Positions 52,166 through 61,846 of a stretch of DNA of 64,000 nt are shown here, one piece after another. Every line of letters begins with the position of its first letter. The first letter of the stretch is position 1. The notes under the pieces are model-generated. The model was not told where the DNA came from, made no database searches, and saw nothing but the letters and a program-made list of their open reading frames with translations. The position numbers were made by a program, and so were the translations under genes. This DNA comes from Ectothiorhodospira lacustris (GTDB taxonomy: Bacteria > Pseudomonadota > Gammaproteobacteria > Ectothiorhodospirales > Ectothiorhodospiraceae). The stretch spans positions 124,001 through 188,000 of the forward strand of contig NZ_JAJNQN010000003.1 of assembly GCF_022227845.1 (NCBI RefSeq), in the 5' to 3' direction.

Positions 52166-52193
52166 TTTACCCACACCGCCGGCCGTGTAGAAT
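52166..52193 (+). promoter_or_regulatory. Putative accA promoter
   Basis: TTTACC (52166-52171), 16-nt spacer, TAGAAT (52188-52193), about 32 nt upstream of the accA ATG. It is a plausible sigma-70 match in the 79-nt dnaE-accA gap; unsupported beyond pattern. Confidence 0.35.
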
Positions 52194-52224
52194 GGCCCTT
52201 TCCCAACCGACCCAGACCCCGCCG

Positions 52225-53181
52225 ATGAATCCGGATTTCCTTGAATTTGAGCAACCGATCGCCGAACTGGAAGCCAAGATCGAAGAGCTTCGTTATGTCA
52301 GTGATGACGCCGAGGTCAACATCCAGGACGAGATCACCCGTCTCGAGTCCAAGTGCAAGAGTCTGACCGAGTCCATCTTCGCCAAGCTCAGCCCCTGGCA
52401 GATCTCGCAGCTGGCGCGACATCCCCGACGTCCCTACACCCTGGACTATATCGCCCACCTGTTCACGGACTTTGAGGAATTGCACGGCGACCGCGCATTT
52501 GCGGATGATCCGGCCATCGTCGGCGGCGTGGCCCGGTTTGAGGGGCGTCCGGTGATGGTCATCGGGCATCAGAAGGGGCGCGACACTAAGGAAAAGATCC
52601 ATCGCAACTTCGGTATGCCCCGGCCCGAGGGCTACCGCAAGGCCCTGCGACTGATGCACATGGCCGAGCGGTTCTCCCTGCCCATCTTCACCTTTATCGA
52701 CACCCCCGGCGCCTATCCCGGCGTGGGTGCGGAGGAGCGCGGCCAGAGCGAGGCCATTGCCCGTAACCTGCTGGAGATGTCCAAGCTGCGCACGCCCGTC
52801 ATCTGCACCGTGATCGGTGAGGGCGGGTCCGGTGGTGCTTTGGCCATTGGCGTGGGTGACAAGGTGCAGATGCTTCAGTACGGCACCTATTCGGTGATCT
52901 CGCCGGAGGGCTGCGCCTCCATCCTCTGGAAGAGTGCGGAGAAGGCCGCCGATGCCGCCGAGGCCATGGGCATCACCTCCGGCCGTCTCAAGGAACTGGG
53001 TCTGATCGATGCGATCCTCTCCGAACCCTTGGGTGGTGCCCACCGCGACACGGCGGCCATGGCCGATACCTTCCGGGCCAACCTGCTGGAAGGCCTGGAT
53101 GAGCTGCAATGCATGGACATCAATGCCCTGGTGGCCCGCCGCTACGAGCGGATCATGAAATACGGGCAAGTGAAGGAATAG
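52225..53181 (+). CDS. accA: Acetyl-CoA carboxylase carboxyltransferase subunit alpha
   Basis: AccA pairs with AccD to carboxylate acetyl-CoA to malonyl-CoA using carboxybiotin from AccB. The 318-residue crotonase-fold protein has an N-terminal coiled region ([14 protein letters not shown]), [60 protein letters not shown] and the oxyanion region [14 protein letters not shown]. Length equals E. coli (319 aa). ATG at 52225 is chosen because upstream in-frame codons lie inside dnaE. Confidence 0.97.
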   Translation: MNPDFLEFEQPIAELEAKIEELRYVSDDAEVNIQDEITRLESKCKSLTESIFAKLSPWQISQLARHPRRPYTLDYIAHLFTDFEELHGDRAFADDPAIVGGVARFEGRPVMVIGHQKGRDTKEKIHRNFGMPRPEGYRKALRLMHMAERFSLPIFTFIDTPGAYPGVGAEERGQSEAIARNLLEMSKLRTPVICTVIGEGGSGGALAIGVGDKVQMLQYGTYSVISPEGCASILWKSAEKAADAAEAMGITSGRLKELGLIDAILSEPLGGAHRDTAAMADTFRANLLEGLDELQCMDINALVARRYERIMKYGQVKE

Positions 53182-53188
53182 TGCCCTT

Positions 53189-53231
53189 CCGGCCCCCATC
53201 CCTCTCCCGAAGGGAGAGGGATGGGGGCCGG
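53189..53231. repeat. Perfect 20-bp-arm palindrome between accA and tilS
   Basis: Arms of CCGGCCCCCATCCCTCTCCC and its exact reverse complement flank a GAA loop. The CCCTCTCCC/GGGAGAGGG core resembles a palindromic repeat common in proteobacterial intergenic regions. There is no following U-run, so it may slow transcription or protect mRNA ends rather than act as a classical terminator. This is the only copy in the window. Confidence 0.8.
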
Positions 53232-53266
53232 CACAGTGCCCGCCTACCGTTGAAACCGATTCTCCC

Positions 53267-54535
53267 ATGCTGGACACCCTCGCCGCCGCCCTGCAACGCT
53301 TGCCGCCGGCCCCCCGCTGGCTGATCGGCCTGAGCGGGGGCCTGGACTCCCATGTCCTGCTCCATGGCCTCCATGGCCTTGTCCGGTCGCAGGCCTTTCC
53401 CCCTCTGATCGCCGTCCATGTCCACCACGGCCTGAGTCCCCACGCCGATCAGTGGCAGGCCCACTGCGAATCCCTCTGTCGTGATCTGGGCATCCCCCTG
53501 CAGGTCCTGGGGGTGGATGCCGGTCCCGCCGCCGGTGAGAGTCCGGAAGCCGCGGCCCGGGCGGCCCGCTATCGGGCCATCGCCGCCGTCATGCAGTCCG
53601 GCGAGGTCCTGCTCACCGCCCATCACCGCCGCGACCAGGCCGAGACCCTGTTGCTGCAACTCCTACGTGGGGCCGGTCCCGCCGGCTTGGCCGCCATGCC
53701 GCGACTCAAGCCCTTTGGTCCCGGCTGGCAGGCCCGTCCCCTGCTGGATCTGGACCGGGATACCCTGGCCGATCATGCCCGCAAGGCAGGTTTGGTCTGG
53801 GTGGAAGATGACAGCAACACGGATCCGCGGTTTGACCGCAATCTGCTCCGCCAGGCGGTCATGCCCCGGTTGCGGGCACGCTGGCCGTCCGTGGATGTCA
53901 CCCTGTCCCGGGCCGCCATGCTGCAGGCGGAGGCACAGGATCTGCTGGCCGAGCGGGCCAGGGAAGACCTGGAGCAGGTAAGGGGGCGCGCGTCGGGCAC
54001 GCTCTCGGTGGTCGGTCTGGCCGGGCTGCGCCGTCCCCGGCTGCGCAACGCCCTGCGGGGGTGGTTACAGGACAAGGGTCTGCCCATGCCGGGCCGGGCC
54101 CGACTGGAGAGCCTGATCGAACAGATGCTCAAGGCCGGTCCCGATGCCTGTCCCCGGGTGGCCTGGGCGGGGGCCGAGGTGCGCCGTTACCGGGATGATC
54201 TTCATGCCATGCGGCCGCTGGTGCCTGTGGATGTGGGGCAGGTGTGGCAGTGGACGCCCACCGCGCCGCTGCAGCTGCCCGAGCTGGGCATCACCCTCGA
54301 TCCCGCCGTCCTGCGGTCTATCTGGGGATTGGATCCGTCCATCCTGACGGTGCCGTTGACGGTGGGTTTTCGGCGGGGTGGGGAGGTGATCCGGTGGCGC
54401 GGAGAGACCCGTTCACTGAAGAAGCTGCTCCAAGAAGCGGGCATCCCGCCCTGGGAGCGTGATCGGTTGCCGCTGATTCATGTCGATGAGCAACTGGTGG
54501 CGGTCTGGGGTATGCTGCCCGGACCCCAGGACTGA
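53267..54535 (+). CDS. tilS: tRNA(Ile)-lysidine synthase
   Basis: TilS puts lysine on C34 of the tRNA-Ile with CAU anticodon, switching it from AUG to AUA decoding. The 422-residue protein has the N-type PP-loop LIGLSGGLDSHVLLHGL (residues 19-35), VHVHHGLSPHADQWQAHCE, LTAHHRRDQAETLLLQLLRG and WVEDDSNTDPRFDRNLLR. A substrate-binding domain and C-terminal TilS-C domain (RWRGETRSLKKLLQEAGIPP) follow. Length matches E. coli (432 aa). Confidence 0.96.
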   Translation: MLDTLAAALQRLPPAPRWLIGLSGGLDSHVLLHGLHGLVRSQAFPPLIAVHVHHGLSPHADQWQAHCESLCRDLGIPLQVLGVDAGPAAGESPEAAARAARYRAIAAVMQSGEVLLTAHHRRDQAETLLLQLLRGAGPAGLAAMPRLKPFGPGWQARPLLDLDRDTLADHARKAGLVWVEDDSNTDPRFDRNLLRQAVMPRLRARWPSVDVTLSRAAMLQAEAQDLLAERAREDLEQVRGRASGTLSVVGLAGLRRPRLRNALRGWLQDKGLPMPGRARLESLIEQMLKAGPDACPRVAWAGAEVRRYRDDLHAMRPLVPVDVGQVWQWTPTAPLQLPELGITLDPAVLRSIWGLDPSILTVPLTVGFRRGGEVIRWRGETRSLKKLLQEAGIPPWERDRLPLIHVDEQLVAVWGMLPGPQD

Positions 54536-54557
54536 ACCACGGCAACGGAGTCTCGCC

Positions 54558-57500
54558 TTGACCGCAGCCCCCATCTCCCCTGGTTTCATGGTGGTCCACG
54601 GCAATCGTCTGGAAGATCTGCGCGCCCTGGCCGTGGAATGGATGCGCCGCCACCCCCCGGCGCCGCTGGAGAACGAGACCATCCTGGTCCAGAGCAACGG
54701 TATCGCCCAGTGGCTAAAGCTGGCCCTGGCGATGGACCCGGAAGGCCCCGAAAGCGGTCTCGGCATCGCCGCCGCCCTGGATGTGCAGTTGCCGGCCCGT
54801 TTCCTCTGGAATGCCTACCGGGCCGTCCTTGGCCCCGAGGCCGTGCCCACCGAATCCCCCTTCGCCAAGGACCCGCTCACCTGGCGGCTCATGCGCCTGT
54901 TGCCCGAGTGTCTGGAACAGACCGCCTTCGCCCCCCTGCGCCGGTTCCTGACCGACGATGCGGACCTGCGCAAACGCCACCAGCTCGCCCTGCGCCTGGC
55001 AGACCTGCTGGACCAGTATCAGGTCTACCGGGCCGACTGGCTGGTCGACTGGGCCGAGGGGAGGGATCAGGTGCGTGATCCCCGAGGCGTGCTGCGGCCC
55101 CTGGATACGGAAGAAAGCCGCTGGCAGCCGGCCCTGTGGCGCGCCCTGATCGGGGACATGCCCCCCGATGCCCGCAGTCTGAGTCGTGCTGGGGTTCACG
55201 CCCGTTTCATGGAACGGGTCCGCAGCCAGGAAGCCGGCCCCCCCGGGCTGCCTCGGCGGGTGATCGTGTTCGGCATCTCCTCCTTGCCGGCCCAGACCCT
55301 GGAAGCTTTGGAGGGACTGGCCCGCTTCAGCCAGGTGTTGCTGTGCGTCCACAATCCCTGCCGGCATTACTGGGCCGACATCATCAGCGACAAGGATTTG
55401 CTGCGTGCCCGGCGCCGCCGTCAGTCCCCCAAGGCCGGCATGCCCGAGGTCATCGCCGAGGAAGACCTGCACAACCACGCCCATCCGCTGCTGGCGGCCT
55501 GGGGTAAGCAGGGGCGGGACTACATCCGCCTGTTGGACGAGCACGATGATCCCAGTCACTACCGGCGTCTGCTGGAGTCACTGCCCTGGCAGCGCATCGA
55601 TCTGTTCGAACCCCAAGGGGGCCGCACCCTGCTGCAGCAACTCCAGGACGATATCCTCGATCTGCGCCCCCTGAACGAGACCCGCGACCATTGGCCCCTG
55701 GTGGACTCGGCCCGGGACGACTCCATCCGTTTCCACGTGGCCCACAGTCCCCAGCGGGAAGTGGAGATCCTGCATGATCAGTTGCTGGCGCGGTTTTCCC
55801 GGGATCCCGATCTGCGCCCCCGGGACGTCATCATCATGGTGCCGGATGTGGACCGTTATGCCCCTCATGTCCAGGCGGTGTTCGGCCAGACCCGCCCGGA
55901 GGATCCGCGCCACATCCCGTTCTGCTTCTCCGACCAGGCCCGGCGGGGCCGTGATCCCCTGCTGGTGGTGCTGGAACAACTCCTGCGCCTGCCCGAGTCC
56001 CGCCTGTCGGTGAGCGAACTGCTGGATCTGCTGGATCTGCCGGCCCTGCGCAACCGCTTCGATATCGATCCGGGCGATCTGCCTCGTCTGCGGGCCTGGA
56101 TCGAAGGGGCAGGCATCCGCTGGGGCATGGATGCCCGGCAGCGGGCCGCCCTGTCCCTGCCGCCAGGGCTGGAACAGAACACCTGGCGTTTCGGCCTGCG
56201 GCGCATGCTCCTGGGCTATGCCGTGGGTAATCCCGGCCCTTGGCAAGACATCGAGCCCTACGACGAGATCAGCGGTCTGGATGCCGCCCTCATCGGCCCT
56301 CTCCACACCCTGCTGGAGGCCCTGGACCAGACTTGGCAGGGGCTCTCCGAGCCGGCTACACCCGCCGGCTGGGGGGCGCGCTTGCGCACCCTGGTGCAGA
56401 CCTTCTTCGCTCCCGTTGACGAGCGTGAACAGCTCATGCTCCGGCGCATGGACGAGGCCTTGGAGCACTGGGAGGCCCTTTGCCAGGCTGCCGGTATGGC
56501 GGAGTGCTTGCCGCTCACTGTGGTGCGGGAACACTGGCTCAGTGCCCTGGATGAATCCCACCTGTCCCAGCGGTTCCTGTCGGGGGCGGTGACCCTCTGC
56601 ACCCTCATGCCGATGCGCGCCATCCCTTACCGGGTGGTCTGCCTGCTGGGCATGAACGACGGTGACTATCCCCGCCGTCATACCCCCATGGACTTTGACC
56701 TCATGGCCGGAGAGCATCGGCCCGGCGACCGTTCGCGCCGAGAGGATGACCGTTACCTGTTCCTGGAGGCCCTGCTGTCGGCCCGGGCGCATCTCTACAT
56801 CAGCTGGGTGGGGCGGGGCATCCGCGACAATGCCCCATTGCCGCCGTCGGTACTGGTGAGCCAGTTGCGAGATCACCTGGCCGCCGGCTGGCGCCCGCAG
56901 GGGGGAGGGGATGGAGAGGACCTGCTCCAAGCCCTGACCACGGCATACCCGCTGCAGCCCTTTGGACGGGCGTATTTCCAGGGGGATGACGACAGACTGT
57001 TCACTTATGCCCGGGAGTGGGAAGCCCTGTACGCCATCTCCACGGGCGCAGACTCTGCCCGCGAACAGCGGCATCCCCACGGGCAGGAAGCCCTCTCCCC
57101 CCCGGTGCCGGAGGAGGCACTGACCGCCGAAGACCTGGCGGCCTTTCTCAAGGACCCGGTACGCAGCTTCTTCCAGCGCCGCCTCAAGGTCCATTTGGAT
57201 GCGGCTCCGGCCGCCGGCGAGGACCAGGAGCCTTTCACCCTGGATGGCCTGGACCGCTGGCAGGCCCTGGATCATCTGCTGGGGGCGGCCCTGGCGGACA
57301 ATGAAGACCCGGAACAGAGCACCGAACGCCTGGAGGCGGCCCTGACCGGCTGGCAGCGCAGTGGACGGCTGCCTCTGGGGGAGATCGGGCGGCAGCAGGG
57401 CGCCGCCCTCAGGGCCGAGGCCATGAATCTGGTCATGGCCTGGCAGGAGGCCGTCCGCACCTGTCCGCGGCGGCTGCCGCGGGCCGAATTGCTACGGTTC

Positions 57501-58055
57501 GAGCACGACGGCTGGGTGGTGGAAGGCTGGCTACCCCGGCTGCGGCTGGATGAAGCCGGAGAGAGGGTCCATCTGCACTATCGGACCGGCACCCTGCGGG
57601 CAAAGATCAACCCCTTCAAGCGCCTGGACAAGGCCTGCCTGGCCTGGGTCCAGCACCTGATGGCCCATGCCCAGGGTCTCAGCCTGCGCACGATGCTGGT
57701 GGGGCTGGACGATACCCTGTGCATGGACCCGTTGCCGACGGCAGAGGCCCGGGATCACCTGCGCACCCTGCTGCAGGCCTGGGCAACGGGGATGACCCGC
57801 CCCCTGCCGGCCTACTGCCGGGGCAGCAGTGCCTGGCTGGATGCCCTCGACCGGGATGGCAAGGATCCGGAAGATGTCCTGACCCAGGTCCACGCAGGGG
57901 ACGGGTTCAGGGGCGGGGCGGTGGACCAGGATCCCTGGCTGGCCCGGGCCTGGCCGGATACCCGGTCACTGCTGGCCCAGCCGGATTTTGCCGCCTGGGC
58001 CAGGGACCTCTACGGCCCCCTGAGCCGAGCTGCCTACCTGCTGGACAAGGATTGA
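54558..58055 (+). CDS. recC: Exodeoxyribonuclease V subunit gamma
   Basis: RecC is the scaffold and Chi-recognition subunit of RecBCD, which resects double-strand ends and loads RecA. The 1165-residue reading starts at TTG 54558 (GGAG 7 nt upstream); ATG at 54588 (MVVHGNRLEDL) is the alternative. Recognisable RecC pieces are VVHGNRLEDLRALAVEWM, ILVQSNGIAQWLKLALA, IVFGISSLPAQTLEAL, FHVAHSPQREVEILHDQLLA and CTLMPMRAIPYRVVCLLGMN followed by DGDYPRR. Length is close to E. coli RecC (1122 aa). The recC-recB-recD order lacks the ptrA gene that interrupts the enterobacterial cluster. Confidence 0.95.
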   Translation: MTAAPISPGFMVVHGNRLEDLRALAVEWMRRHPPAPLENETILVQSNGIAQWLKLALAMDPEGPESGLGIAAALDVQLPARFLWNAYRAVLGPEAVPTESPFAKDPLTWRLMRLLPECLEQTAFAPLRRFLTDDADLRKRHQLALRLADLLDQYQVYRADWLVDWAEGRDQVRDPRGVLRPLDTEESRWQPALWRALIGDMPPDARSLSRAGVHARFMERVRSQEAGPPGLPRRVIVFGISSLPAQTLEALEGLARFSQVLLCVHNPCRHYWADIISDKDLLRARRRRQSPKAGMPEVIAEEDLHNHAHPLLAAWGKQGRDYIRLLDEHDDPSHYRRLLESLPWQRIDLFEPQGGRTLLQQLQDDILDLRPLNETRDHWPLVDSARDDSIRFHVAHSPQREVEILHDQLLARFSRDPDLRPRDVIIMVPDVDRYAPHVQAVFGQTRPEDPRHIPFCFSDQARRGRDPLLVVLEQLLRLPESRLSVSELLDLLDLPALRNRFDIDPGDLPRLRAWIEGAGIRWGMDARQRAALSLPPGLEQNTWRFGLRRMLLGYAVGNPGPWQDIEPYDEISGLDAALIGPLHTLLEALDQTWQGLSEPATPAGWGARLRTLVQTFFAPVDEREQLMLRRMDEALEHWEALCQAAGMAECLPLTVVREHWLSALDESHLSQRFLSGAVTLCTLMPMRAIPYRVVCLLGMNDGDYPRRHTPMDFDLMAGEHRPGDRSRREDDRYLFLEALLSARAHLYISWVGRGIRDNAPLPPSVLVSQLRDHLAAGWRPQGGGDGEDLLQALTTAYPLQPFGRAYFQGDDDRLFTYAREWEALYAISTGADSAREQRHPHGQEALSPPVPEEALTAEDLAAFLKDPVRSFFQRRLKVHLDAAPAAGEDQEPFTLDGLDRWQALDHLLGAALADNEDPEQSTERLEAALTGWQRSGRLPLGEIGRQQGAALRAEAMNLVMAWQEAVRTCPRRLPRAELLRFEHDGWVVEGWLPRLRLDEAGERVHLHYRTGTLRAKINPFKRLDKACLAWVQHLMAHAQGLSLRTMLVGLDDTLCMDPLPTAEARDHLRTLLQAWATGMTRPLPAYCRGSSAWLDALDRDGKDPEDVLTQVHAGDGFRGGAVDQDPWLARAWPDTRSLLAQPDFAAWARDLYGPLSRAAYLLDKD

Positions 58056-58069
58056 GGAGAAGGCGCCCT

Positions 58070-61000
58070 ATGCCCCATGCCCAGGTTCTGGATCCCTTGC
58101 GTTTCCCCCTCCACGGCAGTCGTCTGATCGAGGCCAGTGCCGGTACCGGCAAGACCTTCACCATTGCCGCCCTCTACGTGCGGCTGGTGCTGGGCCATGG
58201 GGCGGACAACGCCTTCCCCGAGCCCCTGCTGCCGCCTCGTATCCTGGTGGTTACCTTTACCGAGGCCGCCACCAAGGAACTGCGGGAACGGATTCATGCC
58301 CGCCTGATGGAAGCGGCCCGGGTCTTCCGTGATCCCGCCGAGCGGTCGCTGGATCCCTTTCTGTCGGCCCTGCTGGCGGATCATCCCGACGCCGCCGGGC
58401 GCGCCCTGGCCGCCCGGCGTCTGGAGCAGGCAGCCCAGTGGATGGATGAGGCGGCGGTATCCACCATCCACAGCTGGTGTTACCGGGTATTGCGGGAACA
58501 CGCCTTCGACAGCGGCAGCCTGTTCACCCAGAACCTGGCGACGGACCAGGCTGAACTGCTGGCCGAGGCGGTGCGGGATTACTGGCGCACCGTGGTCTAT
58601 CCCCGGGAGCCGGTCGGCCTGGGTCTGCTGCGCAATGTCCTGGGCGATGGGCCCGAGGCACTTCGGCCCATTCTCTTGAGACTGTTGGCGGGAGATCCCC
58701 CGCAGGATGAGCCGGGTTGCCTGGACGGGATCCTGGCGGCGCGGGTGGCCCTGTTGGAACGCCTCAAGGCCCCCTGGCGGGATGAGTTCGATGCCCTGGC
58801 GGATCAGTTCCGCCAGGGCCTGTTGCCGGTGCTCAACGGCAACAAATACCGCAATCCCGAACGTCTGCTGGCGTGCATGCGGCAATGGGCGCTGGACCCG
58901 GCCCGGATCCGTCCGGATCCCCCCGGCAGCCAGGATCCGCTGGAGCAGCTCAGCCGGTCCGGTATGGCTGCCAGGCTCAAAAAGGGAGGCAACCTGCCCG
59001 ATGACCTGCATCCGGCTTTTGGCCTGCTGGAACAGGCCCACGATCTGGATCGGGATCTGGGGGCCGAGGTCCTCGGTCACGCGGCGGCCTGGGTTCACCA
59101 CCGGTTCCGCCAGGCCCAGGGACGGCTGGCCCAACTGGGCTTTGATGACCTGCTCACCCGTCTGCGGGATGCCCTGGAGGGGGCCGGCGGTGACCGCCTG
59201 GCCGACACTTTGCGGCGCCAGTTCCCGGTGGCCCTGATTGATGAGTTCCAGGATACGGATCCGGTGCAGTACCGCATCTTTGAGCGGGTATACGACCTGG
59301 AGGCGGGTACCCCGGACGCGGGGCTATTCCTCATCGGTGATCCCAAGCAGTCCATCTATGCCTTTCGCGGCGCCGACATCCATACCTACCTGAAGGCCCG
59401 TCTGGCCACCCACGGACGCCACTACACTCTGGGTGTCAACTTCCGTTCCACCGTGGCGGCGGTGGCGGGGTTCAACCGGCTGTTTGCCCTGGGTGAACGG
59501 CAGCATCCCCGGGGGGCGTTCCTGTTCCGCCCCGGCCCGACATCGGATAACCCGGTGCCTTTCCTGCCGGTCCAGGCCCGCGGGCACGAAACGGCCCTGC
59601 AGGTGGATGGCCGGCCTCAGCCGGCCCTGACCCTGTGGCATCTGGAAGGGGATAATCCTTTGGGCAGGCAGGCCTATATCGACACCATGGCGGTGCGTTG
59701 CGCCGGGGCAATGGCGGATCTGCTGGCGGCCGCTCGCGCCGGCCGGGCCGGCTTTATCGACCCTTCAGACCCGGACAACCCCATTTTCACCCCCCTCAAG
59801 CCCCGGGATATGGCGGTGCTGGTGCGGGACCGGGGGGAGGCCCATGGGATCCAGGCGGCCCTGCGCGCCCAGCAGATCCGCAGCGTCTATCTCTCGGACC
59901 GGGAGTCGGTCTATCTCAGCCCGGAGGCGGACGATTTGCTACGTTGGTTGCGGGCCTGTGCGGAGCCGGAATCCGACTGCCTGTTGCGGGCGGCCCTGGC
60001 CACCCCGGTGTTGGACCTGTCCTTTTCGGCGCTGGAAGCCCTCAATCAGGATGAGCTGCACTGGGAGCGCATGGTGGAGCAGTTCCGCGGCTATCGCCGG
60101 TGCTGGCGTAACCAGGGTGTGCTGCCCATGCTGCGGCACCTGATGCATGATTTCGAACTGCCCCGGCGATTGTTCGGCCGGCCCTTCGGCGAACGGCGGC
60201 TCACCAACCTGCTGCACCTGAGCGAGTTGCTGCAGTCGGCTGCCACGGAACTGGAGGGGGAGCATGCCCTGATCCGCCACCTGGTGGAGCACCGTCAGGC
60301 GGCGCGCCAGGCCGGTGATGAACAGATCCTGCGTCTGGAAAGCGATGAGGACCTGGTGAAGGTGGTCACCATCCACAAGTCCAAGGGGCTGCAGTACCCC
60401 CTGGTGTTCCTGCCCTTCATCGCCGGCTATCGGCCCGGGAATGGGGGTAAACCGCCCCTGATCTATCGGGATGGGACGGGGCAGCGCGTCGTCAGCTTCA
60501 CCCCCGACGAGGACGATCAAGCACGGGCCGATGAGGCCCGGCTGGCGGAGGATGTGCGTCTGCTCTATGTGGCGATGACCCGGGCCTGCCATGCTTGCTG
60601 GCTCGGGGTGGCCTCGGTCAAGGACCGCAGTAAGGACGGCGGTTTTCATCGCAGCGCCCTGGGCAGCCTGCTGGGGGGCGGCAAGCCCATCTCGCCGGCA
60701 GCGCTGCGCGAGCGGCTCGATGCCCTGTGCGCCGATGCCCTGTGCGCCGATGCCCCGCCGCCTTCCGCGCTCGCTGTGACCCATTGTCCATCCATCGATC
60801 CGGTGATTCAGGTCATACCCGCCCCGCCGGAGCCGGAGACCGGTCCCAGCGTCCCGGGACAGACACCGCCAACGGCGTCATATGGCTTGGCCCGTCGTCC
60901 TCTGCGGCCGGCCCGTGAACACTGGTGGATTGCCAGCTACAGCGCCCTGAGAGCGGTCGGTCGGGACCATCCGGCGGCTCAGCGGCCCGATCCGGAATCG

Positions 61001-61846
61001 GCCCAGGAAGAGCGTCTGCGGGAGGCCGTCGACGATGCGGGGACGCAGCCTGCTGCGTTCCCATCGCCCGATGCATCCTCCACCGCGCAATCCGCATCCC
61101 TCGTGGTTGCGCCACCGGCGGATTTCCCCCGCGGCCCCGAACCCGGCACCTTTCTTCACGGTCTGCTGGAATGGATGGCCCGCGCCGGGTTCGAGACACT
61201 GGCCCGGGATCCGTCGCCCTTGCGGGAGCTGGTGGCCCGGCGCTGTCATCACCGTGGCTGGGACCACTGGATCGATCCACTTTACCAGTGGCTGCAGGCC
61301 CTGCTGCAGATGCCCCTGCACTGGGAGGGGGGCGGCACGCCCCTGGTCTTGGGGCGGCTCGCCACCTGTCAGGCGGAGATGGATTTCTGGTTCCAGGCCG
61401 GACACGTGGACACCCTGACCCTGGACCGGCTGGTGACCGCCCATACCCTGGACGGCCAGCCCCGGCCGGCCCTGCTGCCGGATACCCTCAACGGCATGAT
61501 GAAGGGTTTCATCGACCTGGTGTTCGAACACCAGGGGCGCTATTACGTGGCCGACTACAAGTCCAACTGGCTGGGGGATATGCCCGGTGCCTACCGGGCC
61601 GAAGCCCTGGTCACGGCGGTTGTCGCCCGCCGTTATGACCTCCAGTACAGCCTCTATTGCCTGGCCCTCCATCGACTGCTGCGGGCGAGATTGCCGGACT
61701 ACGACTACGAACGACACATGGGCGGTGCCCTGATCTTCTTCCTGCGGGGGCTGGATCTTGATGGCGGCGGGATTCATTTCGAACGCCCCGGCGCCGGTTT
61801 CATGCACGCCCTGGACGGACTCTTTGCCCAGCGGGAGCAGATCTGA
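58070..61846 (+). CDS. recB: Exodeoxyribonuclease V subunit beta
   Basis: RecB is the 3'-5' SF1A helicase and nuclease of RecBCD. The 1258-residue protein has Walker A in LIEASAGTGKTFTIAALYVR, the DEFQDTDPVQYRIF motif, LIGDPKQSIYAFRGADIHTY, TIHKSKGLQYPLVFLPF and LLYVAMTRACHAC. The C-terminal nuclease domain has KGFIDLVFEHQGRYYVADYK with Asp1149, Asp1162 and Lys1164, aligning with E. coli Asp1067, Asp1080 and Lys1082, so nuclease activity is expected. A short direct duplication (LCADALCADA) lies in the linker near residue 890. The ATG is at 58070, 14 nt after recC; the stop overlaps the recD start (TGATG). Confidence 0.96.
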   Translation: MPHAQVLDPLRFPLHGSRLIEASAGTGKTFTIAALYVRLVLGHGADNAFPEPLLPPRILVVTFTEAATKELRERIHARLMEAARVFRDPAERSLDPFLSALLADHPDAAGRALAARRLEQAAQWMDEAAVSTIHSWCYRVLREHAFDSGSLFTQNLATDQAELLAEAVRDYWRTVVYPREPVGLGLLRNVLGDGPEALRPILLRLLAGDPPQDEPGCLDGILAARVALLERLKAPWRDEFDALADQFRQGLLPVLNGNKYRNPERLLACMRQWALDPARIRPDPPGSQDPLEQLSRSGMAARLKKGGNLPDDLHPAFGLLEQAHDLDRDLGAEVLGHAAAWVHHRFRQAQGRLAQLGFDDLLTRLRDALEGAGGDRLADTLRRQFPVALIDEFQDTDPVQYRIFERVYDLEAGTPDAGLFLIGDPKQSIYAFRGADIHTYLKARLATHGRHYTLGVNFRSTVAAVAGFNRLFALGERQHPRGAFLFRPGPTSDNPVPFLPVQARGHETALQVDGRPQPALTLWHLEGDNPLGRQAYIDTMAVRCAGAMADLLAAARAGRAGFIDPSDPDNPIFTPLKPRDMAVLVRDRGEAHGIQAALRAQQIRSVYLSDRESVYLSPEADDLLRWLRACAEPESDCLLRAALATPVLDLSFSALEALNQDELHWERMVEQFRGYRRCWRNQGVLPMLRHLMHDFELPRRLFGRPFGERRLTNLLHLSELLQSAATELEGEHALIRHLVEHRQAARQAGDEQILRLESDEDLVKVVTIHKSKGLQYPLVFLPFIAGYRPGNGGKPPLIYRDGTGQRVVSFTPDEDDQARADEARLAEDVRLLYVAMTRACHACWLGVASVKDRSKDGGFHRSALGSLLGGGKPISPAALRERLDALCADALCADAPPPSALAVTHCPSIDPVIQVIPAPPEPETGPSVPGQTPPTASYGLARRPLRPAREHWWIASYSALRAVGRDHPAAQRPDPESAQEERLREAVDDAGTQPAAFPSPDASSTAQSASLVVAPPADFPRGPEPGTFLHGLLEWMARAGFETLARDPSPLRELVARRCHHRGWDHWIDPLYQWLQALLQMPLHWEGGGTPLVLGRLATCQAEMDFWFQAGHVDTLTLDRLVTAHTLDGQPRPALLPDTLNGMMKGFIDLVFEHQGRYYVADYKSNWLGDMPGAYRAEALVTAVVARRYDLQYSLYCLALHRLLRARLPDYDYERHMGGALIFFLRGLDLDGGGIHFERPGAGFMHALDGLFAQREQI

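Noticed and set aside
53189-53231. Classical rho-independent terminator for accA
   Set aside because: The stem is ideal but no U-tract follows on either strand, so it was listed as a palindromic repeat instead.
55578-57275. A 565-codon minus-strand frame opposite recC
   Set aside because: Antisense shadow; no family pattern.
57719-58069. Long N-terminal extension of RecB
   Set aside because: It lies inside recC in another frame, and the RecB motifs begin right after the ATG at 58070, which is 14 nt after the recC stop.
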